Below are positions 1-8,211 of a stretch of 15,005 nucleotides of DNA, piece by piece. The stretch lies in the NCBI GenBank assembly GCA_002455335.1, contig DKKP01000166.1, forward strand, positions 1-15,005, given 5' to 3'. Positions within the stretch are counted from its first letter, which is position 1. Every line of letters begins with the position of its first letter. This DNA is from Anaerolineales bacterium UBA6663. Lineage in GTDB: Bacteria; Chloroflexota; Anaerolineae; Anaerolineales; UBA6663. The translations under genes and the position numbers were made by a program. The notes beneath the pieces are model-generated. The model worked only from the letters and a program-made list of their open reading frames with translations, had not been told where the DNA came from and searched no databases.

Positions 1-142
1 CCCGCCCGAGCCGCACGTCGGGGCCGGTCGGGAACTGGCCCTGGGCGAGCGCCGCGGGCGTGCCCGGGCGCGCATAGCGGGCCAGGCCCGCGCCGAGCAC
101 GGCTGCGCCCGCGGTATGTAGAAATCGACGACGAGAAACCAT
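1..142 (-). CDS. N-terminus of a Tat-exported protein (partial, runs off left edge)
   Basis: Reading leftwards from an ATG at 142-140, an open frame of 47 codons continues to the window edge. It begins M-V-S-R-R-R-F-L, a textbook twin-arginine motif (S/T-R-R-x-F-L). An Ala/Gly/Leu-rich stretch follows (residues 9-22), and an Ala-rich region ending A-L-A-Q near residue 34 could hold the signal peptidase site. The protein is therefore expected to be folded in the cytoplasm and exported by the Tat system. Only about 13 mature residues are visible, so its function cannot be named. The upstream ribosome binding site is weak. The gene is divergent from the methyltransferase at 346 and shares a 203-base upstream gap with it. 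Confidence 0.75.
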   Translation of the reverse strand, partial: MVSRRRFLHTAGAAVLGAGLARYARPGTPAALAQGQFPTGPDVRLGR

Positions 143-233
143 GGTGAGAGTTTACCGCCCGAAGCTTACGGTTTTCTGAGCGGAATCCGGCCCGTATCTT
201 ACCCGATTCGACGAATTCGGTGACAAAGGACTT

Positions 234-247
234 GGGCGCCGGCGCCC
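234..247. repeat. 14-bp perfect palindrome in divergent upstream region
   Basis: GGGCGCC at 234-240 is followed directly by GGCGCCC at 241-247, a perfect 14-bp palindrome. It lies about 100 bases upstream of both divergent genes. It could be an operator or a chance GC palindrome; no known motif is recognised. Confidence 0.3.
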
Positions 248-278
248 CGTTGTTAGCCAATTGATAGGTCAACGCGCT

Positions 279-305
279 TTGCCGGAACCCCTCACCTGCT
301 ACACT
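279..305 (+). promoter_or_regulatory. Weak candidate promoter for the methyltransferase-exporter operon
   Basis: TTGCCG at 279-284 and TACACT at 300-305 resemble -35 and -10 hexamers, but the 15-base spacer is shorter than the usual 16-18. It lies about 40 bases upstream of the methyltransferase ATG. This is a guess from hexamer similarity only. Confidence 0.2.
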
Positions 306-345
306 CCGGCTCCAGACACGTACAGTCTGCTGGAGGAACGTCACC

Positions 346-1110
346 ATGCCACTCACCGCCGAATTGGCCGAACGGCTTCGCCTGCCGCAGTACCCGCGAT
401 CCGCCGCCTACGACCCGGATTGGGCGCTCGCCAACCTGATGGGCCCCAACGCGCTCTGGCTGACCGAGGCCCTCGCGTCGGTCATGGATCTGCGGCCGGG
501 GATGCGCGTGCTCGATCTGGGCTGCGGCAAAGCGCTCAGCTCGATCTTCCTCGCGCGCGAGTTCGATGTGCAGGTCTGGGCCACCGACCTGTGGATCTCG
601 GCCAACGAGAACTGGGGTCGGATCCAGGCCGCCGGGGTCGCCGATCGGGTCTTCCCGATCCATGCTGAAGCGCACAACCTGCCCTTCGCCAAGGGCTTCT
701 TTGATGCCGCGGTCAGCCTCGATGCTTATCACTACTTCGGCACGGCAGATCTCTACATCGCGACCTACGCGCAACTCGTGAAGCCCGGCGGCCAGCTGGG
801 GATCGTGGTCCCCGGTCTGCGAGCCGAGTTCTTGGGCGATGTGCCGGCGCATCTGGCGCCGCACTGGGACTGGGAGTTCGCCACGTTCCACAGCCCTGAG
901 TGGTGGAGTCGCCATTGGGCCCGCACCGGGCAAGTGACAGTCGAACATGCCGATGTCGTCCCGGATGGTTGGCGCGAGTGGGCGCTCTGGCTCGAGGTCT
1001 GCCGTGACGCGGGATATCACTACAGCCCGAGCGACCTGGCCCTGCTCGAGGCCGATGCCGGCGAGCACTTCGCCTTCTCGCGCATCCTGGCGCGTCGCCC
1101 ACTGCCCTGA
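346..1110 (+). CDS. Class I SAM-dependent methyltransferase
   Basis: The 254-residue protein has the Rossmann SAM-binding motif I, V-L-D-L-G-C-G, at residues 55-61. Asp81 lies at the end of the second strand, where it would contact the SAM ribose. F-F-D-A-A-V-S-L-D at 118-126 is typical of motif II in the UbiE/methyltransferase-11 type. The C-terminal half is rich in Trp, His and Phe (about 170-220), which would form the substrate pocket. Substrate is unknown; the fold is also used for small molecules, lipids and quinones. The start is supported by GGAGGA at 332-337, eight bases before the ATG. The gene ends 18 bases before the first exporter gene on the same strand, so co-transcription is likely. 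It might modify the exported compound, but that is inference from position only. Confidence 0.85.
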   Translation: MPLTAELAERLRLPQYPRSAAYDPDWALANLMGPNALWLTEALASVMDLRPGMRVLDLGCGKALSSIFLAREFDVQVWATDLWISANENWGRIQAAGVADRVFPIHAEAHNLPFAKGFFDAAVSLDAYHYFGTADLYIATYAQLVKPGGQLGIVVPGLRAEFLGDVPAHLAPHWDWEFATFHSPEWWSRHWARTGQVTVEHADVVPDGWREWALWLEVCRDAGYHYSPSDLALLEADAGEHFAFSRILARRPLP

Positions 1111-1116
1111 AACCGC

Positions 1117-1128
1117 GGGAACGTTCCC
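1117..1128. repeat. 12-bp palindrome abutting the exporter start codon
   Basis: GGGAACGTTCCC is a perfect 12-bp palindrome filling most of the 18-base gap between the methyltransferase stop and the ATG at 1129. It replaces a normal Shine-Dalgarno sequence. It may be a binding site, a small mRNA hairpin controlling initiation, or chance. Confidence 0.35.
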
Positions 1129-2907
1129 ATGACATCATCCCCCACCCCACCGCCACCGGCCTGGCCAATGATCCGGCGCCTGCTGGCGCTGGCCGGCCCG
1201 GGCCGCCGCTGGCTCTTCGCCGCATTGGCGCTCGACCTGTTGGGCGCCGCGCTGCTCATCGTCGGCAACCACTTCAACCGCGGTTTCTTCGAAGCCGTCA
1301 CGGCAGGCGATGCGCAGGCCTTTTGGGTTTACGTCGGTTTGGCGATCGCCTCCTCGGCCGCGACCGCCCCGCTCTCGTATCTGCGCGTCCGCGGGATCGG
1401 CCAGTTCGCCGAGGGCACGTTGGCGCGTCTCCGCAGCGCGATCGCCAGCCGCAGCGCGGCGCTGCCGTTCAGCGCGCTCGAGCAGCGTCATACAGGCGAC
1501 CTGGTCTCCGTGCTCAATGCGGATCTCGAGAAGCTAAAGACGCTGCTGGCGAGTCATCTGCTCGAGTTGATCGGGCAATCGGTCCGGGCGTTGGCCGCGT
1601 TCGCGTACATCGTATCGGTCAACTGGGTGCTGGCGCTGGCGGCCACCATCCTGACCCCGCTGATCTTCATCGCGATCTCGGTGCTGTCGGCGCCGATCGG
1701 CAAACGGAGCGAGGAGCTGCAGACCGATATCGGACGCGTCGTCGGCGTGGCGCAGGATGGGCTGTCGGGGATCATGGTCGTCAAGGCCTTCAACCTCAAT
1801 GGCCCGCTTGGCGCGCGCTTCGACGAGGCAAACGCCAGCGCGCTCCGCAAGGGCCTGGGCATCGCGCGGCTGCGAGCGCTGATCGAGGGCGTGACGCTGC
1901 CGATGGCGATCACGCCGTTCATCCTTGCGATCGGGCTTGGCGGGTACTTCGTGATCGAGGGCACGATCACGTTCGGCGCGTTGTTCGCGTTCATCAACCT
2001 GCTGAACTTCGTCGTCAACCCGCTCGGCGCGATCCCGAACATCCTGGCCGGCATCCAGGAATCGGCGGGTGCGGCGCGCAGGGTCTTCGACCTGCTCGAT
2101 CAGCCGGCTGAGCGGGCGACCGGGATCGTCTCCACACCGGCCCGCGAGGCCGGGCCAGCGCTGGCGATCGAGCGGTTGACGTTCGCGTTCCCGGAGGCCG
2201 ATCTGCCCGTCGTGAAGGACGTCAGCTTTACCGTACCCCGTGGGCAGACCGTGGCGCTTGTCGGGCCAAGCGGCAGCGGCAAATCGACGCTACTCAAGCT
2301 CATCCTCGGCCACTACCCGACGCCGCCAGGCAGCATCCACCTGCTTGGCCACGACCTCAACGACTGGCAACTGTCGGCAGCGCGCGATCAGCTGGCGCTC
2401 GTCGCTCAAGACACGTATCTGTTCCCTGTCAGCCTGGGCGAGAACATTCGGCTGGGGCGGCCAGAGGCCACGCCGGCCGAGGTCGAGCGCGCGGCGCGGC
2501 TGGCCAACATCCACGACTTCATTGCCGGGTTACCCGACGGCTACGCGACGCTGGCTGGCGAACGCGGCGCGCGACTCTCTGGCGGGCAGCGGCAGCGGAT
2601 CGCGCTCGCGCGCGCCATTCTCAAGGATGCGCCGATCCTGCTGCTCGACGAGCCGACCTCAGCGCTCGACACCGAGTCGGAGTCCCTGGTGCAGCAGGCG
2701 CTCGAGACCTATTCGCGCGGACGCACGACGCTTGTGATCGCGCATCGGCTCTCGACGATCAAGAACGCCGATCACGTGGTGGTGCTCGAGGACGGGTCCG
2801 TGGTCGAGCAGGGAACGCATGACGCGCTGTTGGTGCGCGGCGGGTTGTATCTGGAACTATACCGACGGCAGTTCAACGGCGCGTCCGGGGAGGCCAGCCA
2901 TGAGTGA
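1129..2907 (+). CDS. ABC exporter half-transporter, subunit 1 (fused membrane and ATPase domains)
   Basis: This 592-residue protein has the usual exporter half-transporter layout and length. A six-helix membrane domain covers roughly residues 25-310, and the nucleotide-binding domain covers roughly 345-585. Visible ATPase motifs are Walker A G-P-S-G-S-G-K-S-T (379-387), Q-loop Gln427, X-loop G-E-R-G (477-480), signature L-S-G-G-Q (483-487), Walker B I-L-L-L-D-E with catalytic Glu508, and switch His539. All are intact, so this site looks hydrolysis-competent. The 3' end overlaps the next exporter gene by 8 bases, and the two proteins are clearly related, so they probably pair as a heterodimer. 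The exported substrate (lipid, peptide or drug) cannot be read from the sequence. There is no clear Shine-Dalgarno; the palindrome at 1117-1128 sits where it would be. Confidence 0.9.
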   Translation: MTSSPTPPPPAWPMIRRLLALAGPGRRWLFAALALDLLGAALLIVGNHFNRGFFEAVTAGDAQAFWVYVGLAIASSAATAPLSYLRVRGIGQFAEGTLARLRSAIASRSAALPFSALEQRHTGDLVSVLNADLEKLKTLLASHLLELIGQSVRALAAFAYIVSVNWVLALAATILTPLIFIAISVLSAPIGKRSEELQTDIGRVVGVAQDGLSGIMVVKAFNLNGPLGARFDEANASALRKGLGIARLRALIEGVTLPMAITPFILAIGLGGYFVIEGTITFGALFAFINLLNFVVNPLGAIPNILAGIQESAGAARRVFDLLDQPAERATGIVSTPAREAGPALAIERLTFAFPEADLPVVKDVSFTVPRGQTVALVGPSGSGKSTLLKLILGHYPTPPGSIHLLGHDLNDWQLSAARDQLALVAQDTYLFPVSLGENIRLGRPEATPAEVERAARLANIHDFIAGLPDGYATLAGERGARLSGGQRQRIALARAILKDAPILLLDEPTSALDTESESLVQQALETYSRGRTTLVIAHRLSTIKNADHVVVLEDGSVVEQGTHDALLVRGGLYLELYRRQFNGASGEASHE

Positions 2908-4666
2908 AGCCACACGCGGACGCCGACCCAGCCTGTTGCGCCTGATCGCGCTGCTCGGGCCGGTGCGCGCCCACTACCTGTTCGGGCTGCTCGGCCGGGT
3001 GGCGCTGTCGACGACCGAGCGCATGTACATCGCATATGTGGTCAAGCTCTCGGTGGACAGCACCGTGAACGGCGATCTACCGACGTTCCAGAGTCTGCTG
3101 ATCCAGTGGGCGCTGTTCTACGTCGGCTACCTGTTCGTGGCGCCGTTCATCCTCTACGCCTGGCGCTCAGCCATCTACGCCGCGACAGCCGAGATCCGGG
3201 GCAGGGTCTTCCATCATCTTCAACGCCTGCCGCTCGGTTACCACGAGCGCCGGCACTCGGGCGATGCGCTCTCGGTACTGACCAACGACGTGGCGACCGC
3301 AGAGCGCGCTTATCAGGACGACCTGCTTGTGCTGGTCGAGGCCACGGTCCAGGGCCTGGCCGCCGCGATCTTCATGCTTTGGTTGAGTTGGCCGTTGACG
3401 CTGCTGATCGTGCTGGCCAGCCTGATGCCGCTGATCATCAACACGCTCTTTGCCCGGCCGCTGCGCAAGATCGGCGATGCCTTGCAGACGGATCTCGGGA
3501 TCCTCACCGAGCGCATGACCGATCTTCTGGCCGGGTTCGCGGTCGTGCGCAGCTTCAATCTGGGTGACTGGATCCTTGAGCGGTTCGAAAGCGCCAACGA
3601 CCGCGTACGCGGGCACGCCCTGCGGCGGGTGCGCACCGAAGCCGCGCTGGCGGGGGCCAACGACCTGGGCGGCATCTTCAACCTTCTGGCCATGGTGATC
3701 GGCGCGTATCTGGTGCTCATCGGACAGACCACGATCGGCGTGTTGATCGGCCTGGTGCAGCTCAGCAACCAGATCGGCTACTTCGTCTTCAGCATCGGTG
3801 GAACGGTCAGCCGGATCCAGGCCGCGCTGGCCGCCGCCGACCGGGTGTTGACCGTGCTGGCTGAGCCGGTCGAGCCCGAGCGCTATGGGTTGCCGACAGG
3901 CGAAGCCGCGTCGCAGGGTAGTGCGCGGGTTGCGTTCGAAGACGTGGCGTTCGCCTACGAGGGCGACGAACCGGTGCTCCATACGGTGTCGTTCCGGGCC
4001 GCGCCGGGCGAGGTGGTGGCCGTCGTCGGGCCAAGCGGCGGCGGGAAGAGCACGCTCTTCAAGTTGCTCCTTGGCTGCTACCCCCTGCGCTCTGGATCGA
4101 TCCGGGTCGATGGCCAGGACCTGAGGACACTGCGGCTGGCCGAGCTGCGCGACAAGATCGCGTATGTGCCGCAAGACGCCTACCTGTTCGCCGGGACGGT
4201 CGCCGAGAACATCCGCTATGGCCGACCGGATGCAACGCAGGAGCAGATCGAGGCCGCCGCCCGGGCCGCGTTTGCCGACGACTTCATCCGCGACTTCCAG
4301 GACGGCTATGCGACCGTGGTGGGCGAACGCGGGGCCCGGCTCTCGGGCGGCCAGCGGCAGCGCATCGCCATCGCGCGCGCGCTGCTCAAGGATGCGCCGA
4401 TCCTGCTGCTCGATGAGGCCACATCGGCCCTTGACTCGGAGTCGGAGGAGGCCGTGCAGCAGGCGCTGGCCGTCTTGATGCGTGGCCGGACGACTCTGGT
4501 GATCGCGCACCGGCTCTCGACCATCGTCGGCGCCGATCAGATCATCGTGATCGCGGACGGCCGCGTGGCCGAGGCCGGTCGGCATGGCGAGCTGGTGGAG
4601 CGCAAGGGAGTGTATGCGAACCTGTTTGCGTTGCAGTTTGGGGCCGGCGGGCAGGCGGGCGGCTGA
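2900..4666 (+). CDS. ABC exporter half-transporter, subunit 2 (fused membrane and ATPase domains)
   Basis: The 588-residue protein pairs a six-helix membrane domain (about 20-315) with a C-terminal ATPase domain (about 345-580). Motifs are Walker A G-P-S-G-G-G-K-S-T (377-385), Q-loop Gln425, G-E-R-G (475-478), L-S-G-G-Q (481-485), Walker B I-L-L-L-D-E with Glu506, and switch His537. Unlike many heterodimeric exporters, neither half shows a degenerate ATP site. An in-frame ATG exists upstream at 2819. The ATG at 2900 is preferred because a GGGGAGG Shine-Dalgarno at 2887-2893 precedes it, the protein then starts at the usual distance from the first helix, and the overlap with the upstream gene falls to 8 bases. 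The overlap implies translational coupling with subunit 1. Substrate is unknown. Confidence 0.9.
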   Translation: MSEATRGRRPSLLRLIALLGPVRAHYLFGLLGRVALSTTERMYIAYVVKLSVDSTVNGDLPTFQSLLIQWALFYVGYLFVAPFILYAWRSAIYAATAEIRGRVFHHLQRLPLGYHERRHSGDALSVLTNDVATAERAYQDDLLVLVEATVQGLAAAIFMLWLSWPLTLLIVLASLMPLIINTLFARPLRKIGDALQTDLGILTERMTDLLAGFAVVRSFNLGDWILERFESANDRVRGHALRRVRTEAALAGANDLGGIFNLLAMVIGAYLVLIGQTTIGVLIGLVQLSNQIGYFVFSIGGTVSRIQAALAAADRVLTVLAEPVEPERYGLPTGEAASQGSARVAFEDVAFAYEGDEPVLHTVSFRAAPGEVVAVVGPSGGGKSTLFKLLLGCYPLRSGSIRVDGQDLRTLRLAELRDKIAYVPQDAYLFAGTVAENIRYGRPDATQEQIEAAARAAFADDFIRDFQDGYATVVGERGARLSGGQRQRIAIARALLKDAPILLLDEATSALDSESEEAVQQALAVLMRGRTTLVIAHRLSTIVGADQIIVIADGRVAEAGRHGELVERKGVYANLFALQFGAGGQAGG

Positions 4667-4694
4667 AGTCGCGACGTGTCATTGCGCCCGGCGG

Positions 4695-4880
4695 TGTACC
4701 TTGATCGTCAGGTGGACCAGCCAAAGAGCAAGATAGGACCGCGAAGAATACTCTCGTCTCAGCCGCCATTAGCGCGAGCGCAGCCAGCAACTGGATGAAG
4801 ACTTCCGCGGCGATCTTGCGCCTGGGCGAGAAGTACACCAGCGGTGAGGCATTGGCCCGGCTTCCTGCAGCCGAAAGTGT
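4695..4880 (+). pseudogene. Possible decayed IS21-family IstA transposase fragment
   Basis: The 265-base gap between the convergent exporter and importer genes holds no intact gene, but short peptides resembling the C-terminal part of IS21 IstA appear in the expected order across different plus frames. L-I-V-R-W lies at 4701-4715 (IstA often has R-L-I-R-W-A), I-G-P at 4733-4741, R-R-I-L-S-S-Q-P just after (compare I-L-A-S-R-P), and I-L-R-L-G-E-K-Y at 4813-4836 (compare G-I-L-R-L-G-K-R-Y-G). The first and last blocks are 112 bases apart, close to about 105 expected. Frame changes and missing residues mean it cannot be functional. The matches are short and recalled from memory of the family, so chance remains possible. 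No terminal repeats or IstB were seen. Confidence 0.3.
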
Positions 4881-4931
4881 CAGAAGATTAATCACGAGCG
4901 CCGATGCACTTCCGCCCCATTCTCGCAACAA

Positions 4932-5708
4932 CTACTCGATGTCGCTCGCACGCACTGTCGCCCCCCTGCGAACCGGTGAAAACGCCTGCCCATCACGGAG
5001 CTGCGGATAAAGCGTCGCGACCAGTTCAGGTGTGACCGTCGCCTCGGGCGGCCCGTCGGCGATGAACCGGCCGGCGCGGCCGAGCGCCAGCACCCGATCG
5101 CAGAACTGCAATACGTGGTGCGGGTCATGCGTACAGACCAAGACCTCGGCGCCTTGTCGGGCCAGAGACTGGATAATGGACCAGACCAGTATCTGGTTCC
5201 CGTAATCCAGACTGGCGGTCGGCTCGTCAAGCAGCAGCAACGCGGCCTGCTGCGCCAACGCACGGGCGATCAAGACCAGCTGGCGCTGGCCACCGCTCAA
5301 GGTGTGGTACGGGCGTTGGCTGTCGTCCAGAAGCCCCACCGAGTCGATCACACGCTCACAGATCTCCAGATCTGCCCGGCGCGGGCCAAACACCCCACCC
5401 AGGTGCGGGTTACGGCCCATAGCCACCATATCGAATACCGTATAGGGAAAGGGATTGGTATGCTGTTGCGGCACGTACGCGATCCGCTGCGCGATCTGCA
5501 GCGGCGTCAGCGTACGCGCATCAACACCGTCGAGGCGCACATAGCCCTGGTAGCGCAGGTGGCCCAAGATGCAACGATACAGCGTCGACTTTCCGCTCCC
5601 ATTCGGGCCAAAAAGCGCGCACAGCTCACCGGGGCCGGTGGTGAAGCCGATCTCGTCCAACACCTGCCGGTCTTCGTACGCAAACGCCAACCGCTCGACG
5701 GACAGCAT
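4932..5708 (-). CDS. ABC importer ATPase, FecE/BtuD type
   Basis: The 258-residue cytoplasmic ATPase would power uptake through the neighbouring FecCD-type permease. Motifs are Walker A G-P-N-G-S-G-K-S-T (34-42), Q-loop around Gln81-82, signature L-S-G-G-Q (137-141), Walker B L-L-L-L-D-E with Glu162, and switch His194. The segment V-F-D-M-V-A-M-G-R-N-P-H (91-102) is characteristic of the iron-siderophore/heme/cobalamin importer ATPases. The ATG at 5708 shares one base with the TGA of the permease gene (TGATG), so translation is probably coupled. It is the last gene of a three-gene operon and converges on the exporter operon. Length is normal for the family. Confidence 0.9.
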   Translation of the reverse strand: MLSVERLAFAYEDRQVLDEIGFTTGPGELCALFGPNGSGKSTLYRCILGHLRYQGYVRLDGVDARTLTPLQIAQRIAYVPQQHTNPFPYTVFDMVAMGRNPHLGGVFGPRRADLEICERVIDSVGLLDDSQRPYHTLSGGQRQLVLIARALAQQAALLLLDEPTASLDYGNQILVWSIIQSLARQGAEVLVCTHDPHHVLQFCDRVLALGRAGRFIADGPPEATVTPELVATLYPQLRDGQAFSPVRRGATVRASDIE

Positions 5709-6799
5709 CAGACTGAGCCCATCTGGGACACCCGGGTCCGCAACAAATAGATTAAGTACGGCGCGCCAAGGATCGAGGTAATCACGCCGATCGGCACCTC
5801 GCCCGTGCTGATGGTGCGGGCCAGGTCATCGCAGATCATGACGAAGGCGGCCCCCAGAGTAGCCGACAAGGGGATGACGTAACGCTGATCGGGCCCGACG
5901 ATCAACCGTGCGGCGTGGGGAACAAGCAGGCCGACCCAGGCGATGATCCCGGATACAGACACCGCCAGGGCCGTCAATGCCGTAGAGACCACGATCACTA
6001 CACGTCTGAGCGGCTTGGGATCGACCCCAAGCGAGCGTGCTTCGTCATCGCCGAGGCTCAGAAGGTTGAGCGGCCAACCGAGGCGCCAGAGCCAGATCAC
6101 GCCAGCCACCGTCGCCGGCACGACGATCACGACCTCGCCCCAGGTGGCGCGATAGAACCCACCCAGAATCCAGAATACCAGCCGTCGTAACTGTTCATCA
6201 GTGCCAACGTACTGGAACAGGGCAAAGATCGCCGAAAAAAACGAGCCGATCACGATCCCCGCGAGCAGCAGAGTCAAGGTCGGACGTTCGCCGCGTACGC
6301 GGGCCAGCGAGTAGGTCAAGCCAACGGCCGCCAACCCAAAAAGGAAGGCGAGCACCTGCATCGACAACGGCAGATCGACCATCACGGCTAAACCGGCCCC
6401 AAAGGCCGCGCCAGCCGAAACACCCAGGATGTAGGGCTCGATCAGGGGGTTGCGAAACGTCCCTTGATAGGCGGCGCCACTGGTGGCGAGAGCGGCGCCC
6501 ACTGCCCCGGCCAACAACACGCGCGAGAGACGGATGTCCCACACCACGGCGCTGTGCAGGTTGTCGGCCGGCATCAACCCCAATCGCGCACCAAACACGG
6601 CAAGCACGTCACCCATGGGGATCAGATAAGCGCCCACCGTGATCGACACCACAGCGATGACGATCACGGCCAGCGAGCTCACCCCCACCACCAGTCGTCG
6701 ACGGCCCTCGCCAGCAATGACCCCGGCGACGACGGTGGTCGGATCACGGGCCGGTTGTTCGGCACGCGCGCTCGGGGAGAGCTGAAGTGGTCGGCTCAC
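5708..6799 (-). CDS. FecCD/BtuC-type ABC importer permease
   Basis: This 363-residue, highly hydrophobic inner-membrane protein forms the channel of a type II importer, normally as a homodimer with about ten helices per subunit. Recognisable family blocks are R-L-S-R-V-L-L-A-G-A-V-G-A-A-L (90-104) followed by G-A-A-Y-Q-G-T-F-R-N-P-L (108-119) and Y-I-L-G-V-S-A-G-A (123-131). The coupling-helix region G-D-D-E-A-R-S-L-G-V-D lies at 250-260, then G-I-I-A-W-V-G-L-L-V-P-H (284-295) and a C-terminal G-A-P-Y-L-I-Y-L-L. The first 35 residues are a hydrophilic extension slightly longer than usual. The start is a GTG overlapping the binding-protein stop (GTGA, 4 bases). Substrate class is iron-siderophore, heme or cobalamin; the sequence does not decide between them. 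Confidence 0.9.
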   Translation of the reverse strand: MSRPLQLSPSARAEQPARDPTTVVAGVIAGEGRRRLVVGVSSLAVIVIAVVSITVGAYLIPMGDVLAVFGARLGLMPADNLHSAVVWDIRLSRVLLAGAVGAALATSGAAYQGTFRNPLIEPYILGVSAGAAFGAGLAVMVDLPLSMQVLAFLFGLAAVGLTYSLARVRGERPTLTLLLAGIVIGSFFSAIFALFQYVGTDEQLRRLVFWILGGFYRATWGEVVIVVPATVAGVIWLWRLGWPLNLLSLGDDEARSLGVDPKPLRRVVIVVSTALTALAVSVSGIIAWVGLLVPHAARLIVGPDQRYVIPLSATLGAAFVMICDDLARTISTGEVPIGVITSILGAPYLIYLLRTRVSQMGSV

Positions 6800-7950
6800 T
6801 TGACCTCAAGCTCGCCGATGTACTTCTGTGCCTCAATCGCGGCCAACGCCTCGGCCTCATCCATCCCGTACACCTCGCGATAGAATGCGACCTCTTCCGC
6901 GGCGATATCGAGGTCGGCAAACCGCTCGGGGTAGGCCAGCGCCGCCACCTTGAGCAACGCGATCGGCGTCTCGACCGTGGCTCGCCATTCGTCGTAGCCC
7001 AGCGCAACCAAACGGTTCGATTGCACCGCGCGCATCTCGGCGAGGTTGGCCCAGTTCAGACCGGCGTGGCGGCCTTCATAGATCAGGGACAAGTCGAGAT
7101 AGCCCTCATGGCCCGCGATGACCATCGCCTCGGGGTCCAGCGCCAATAGCTGCTCCTCCGAGATCGTTACGAACGTCCCTTCATCGACGATGTTCGCCGC
7201 GTGGACGATGTCGGTCAGGAAGAAGGATTGAATGCTCTTGTGCCCCATCACATAGTTGACCGTGGAGAAGAAGACCATCTGCGCCCGCTCCGCCTCTGGG
7301 ATGTCTTGCGTACGTTCGCGCACCACGTCCAGGCCCTGCTCGAGGCGTGCTACCAACTGCGCGGCCTCGGCCTGTTTCCCGAATACCTGGCCGGTGATCG
7401 TGATGTGCTCCCAGGCGGTCGAGATGTTGGGTTGATCAAAATTCGATGGCGAGATCAGGACGATCACCGGGATCCCGAGCGACTCGATCGTATCGATCAC
7501 CTGCTGATGCATGGCGCGGTTCTCGTCGCTGGCCACCCAGGCCTCGAGGAAGACGACATCCGGGCGCAGACTGGCGAGTTTTTCATAGTTCACGCCGCTC
7601 CAGGCTGAGCCGATATCCACGGCGCTGGCGATCGATGGCACCAGCATCTCGCGATAACCCATTTTCTTGGTCGCCGTATCGACGCCCACAAGCGTGCCGT
7701 CGACGCCGAAGATCCGAATCGATTTGGTCACCAAACCTTCCCACTCCATCACAACAACGCGCTTCGGATCCACCGGCACGCTGACCGAGCGACCCCAGTG
7801 ATCGGTGAGGGTCACGGTTTCGGTGCCCGTCGCGGCTGAAGGCACAGCCCCCGCAGCAGTCGGGGCGGGTTGAGCAGACGGGTTTGCACCGCATGCAGTC
7901 AGCAGCAGAGCTGCAGTCAGAAGAACAGCCAGAACACGATGCACTTTCAT
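6796..7950 (-). CDS. Lipoprotein substrate-binding protein of FecB/BtuF-like ABC importer
   Basis: The 384-residue protein begins with a lipoprotein signal peptide: basic start, hydrophobic core, and lipobox L-T-A-C with Cys20 as the lipidated residue. A Pro/Ala/Ser/Thr-rich linker follows (about 22-43). The mature part has the FecB/BtuF pattern: D-H-W-G-R-S-V-S-V-P near 50-59, P-K-R-V-V-V-M near 62-68, and a later L-R-P-D-V-V-F-L segment. The fold is two lobes joined by a long helix, capturing a metal-chelate or corrinoid outside the membrane. The start ATG has a GAGGA Shine-Dalgarno upstream on its strand. It is the first gene of the importer operon and overlaps the permease by 4 bases. There is no cobalamin riboswitch-like box upstream. 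Ligand is unknown; iron complex or heme is the best guess. Confidence 0.85.
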   Translation of the reverse strand: MKVHRVLAVLLTAALLLTACGANPSAQPAPTAAGAVPSAATGTETVTLTDHWGRSVSVPVDPKRVVVMEWEGLVTKSIRIFGVDGTLVGVDTATKKMGYREMLVPSIASAVDIGSAWSGVNYEKLASLRPDVVFLEAWVASDENRAMHQQVIDTIESLGIPVIVLISPSNFDQPNISTAWEHITITGQVFGKQAEAAQLVARLEQGLDVVRERTQDIPEAERAQMVFFSTVNYVMGHKSIQSFFLTDIVHAANIVDEGTFVTISEEQLLALDPEAMVIAGHEGYLDLSLIYEGRHAGLNWANLAEMRAVQSNRLVALGYDEWRATVETPIALLKVAALAYPERFADLDIAAEEVAFYREVYGMDEAEALAAIEAQKYIGELEVK

Positions 7951-8043
7951 GAAGTCCTCACGTTGAAGAGAATGTTCGTTGTGCGGCGGTCATCGATTCG
8001 ATCGCCACGGTTAGCTGAACGATCAGTGTAGGCAAACGACTTA

Positions 8044-8064
8044 GCGCAAGCCGTGCGATTGCGC
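8044..8064. promoter_or_regulatory. Inverted repeat upstream of importer operon, possible operator
   Basis: GCGCAA at 8044-8049 and TTGCGC at 8059-8064 form perfect 6-bp arms around a 9-base spacer, about 95 bases upstream of the binding-protein start. The shape fits an operator for a dimeric repressor of the importer, but no known consensus is matched. Confidence 0.3.
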
Positions 8065-8211
8065 ACATCCAAGCCAGTGTCATTTGCGACAACCCGGGTG
8101 TGCGCGCCGCGACAGCCTGAACCGGCCGGCTCCTCAATCGACTCGCCCCAGGTCATGAACGTCGCTCATGCCGAACACCAAGGCTATGAACCCAAAATCT
8201 CGGCGCCAATA

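Noticed and set aside
292..1068. 258-codon open frame on the minus strand
   Set aside because: It is antisense to the methyltransferase, whose motifs are clear; the composition is that of a GC-rich shadow.
3167..4585. 472-codon open frame on the minus strand
   Set aside because: It lies entirely antisense to the second exporter gene, has shadow-like Gln/Arg/Asp composition and no recognisable domain.
4542..4931. 129-codon open frame on the minus strand just after the importer ATPase gene
   Set aside because: It starts with TTG, has no known motif, and runs into the antisense of the exporter; the gap fits an IS remnant better.
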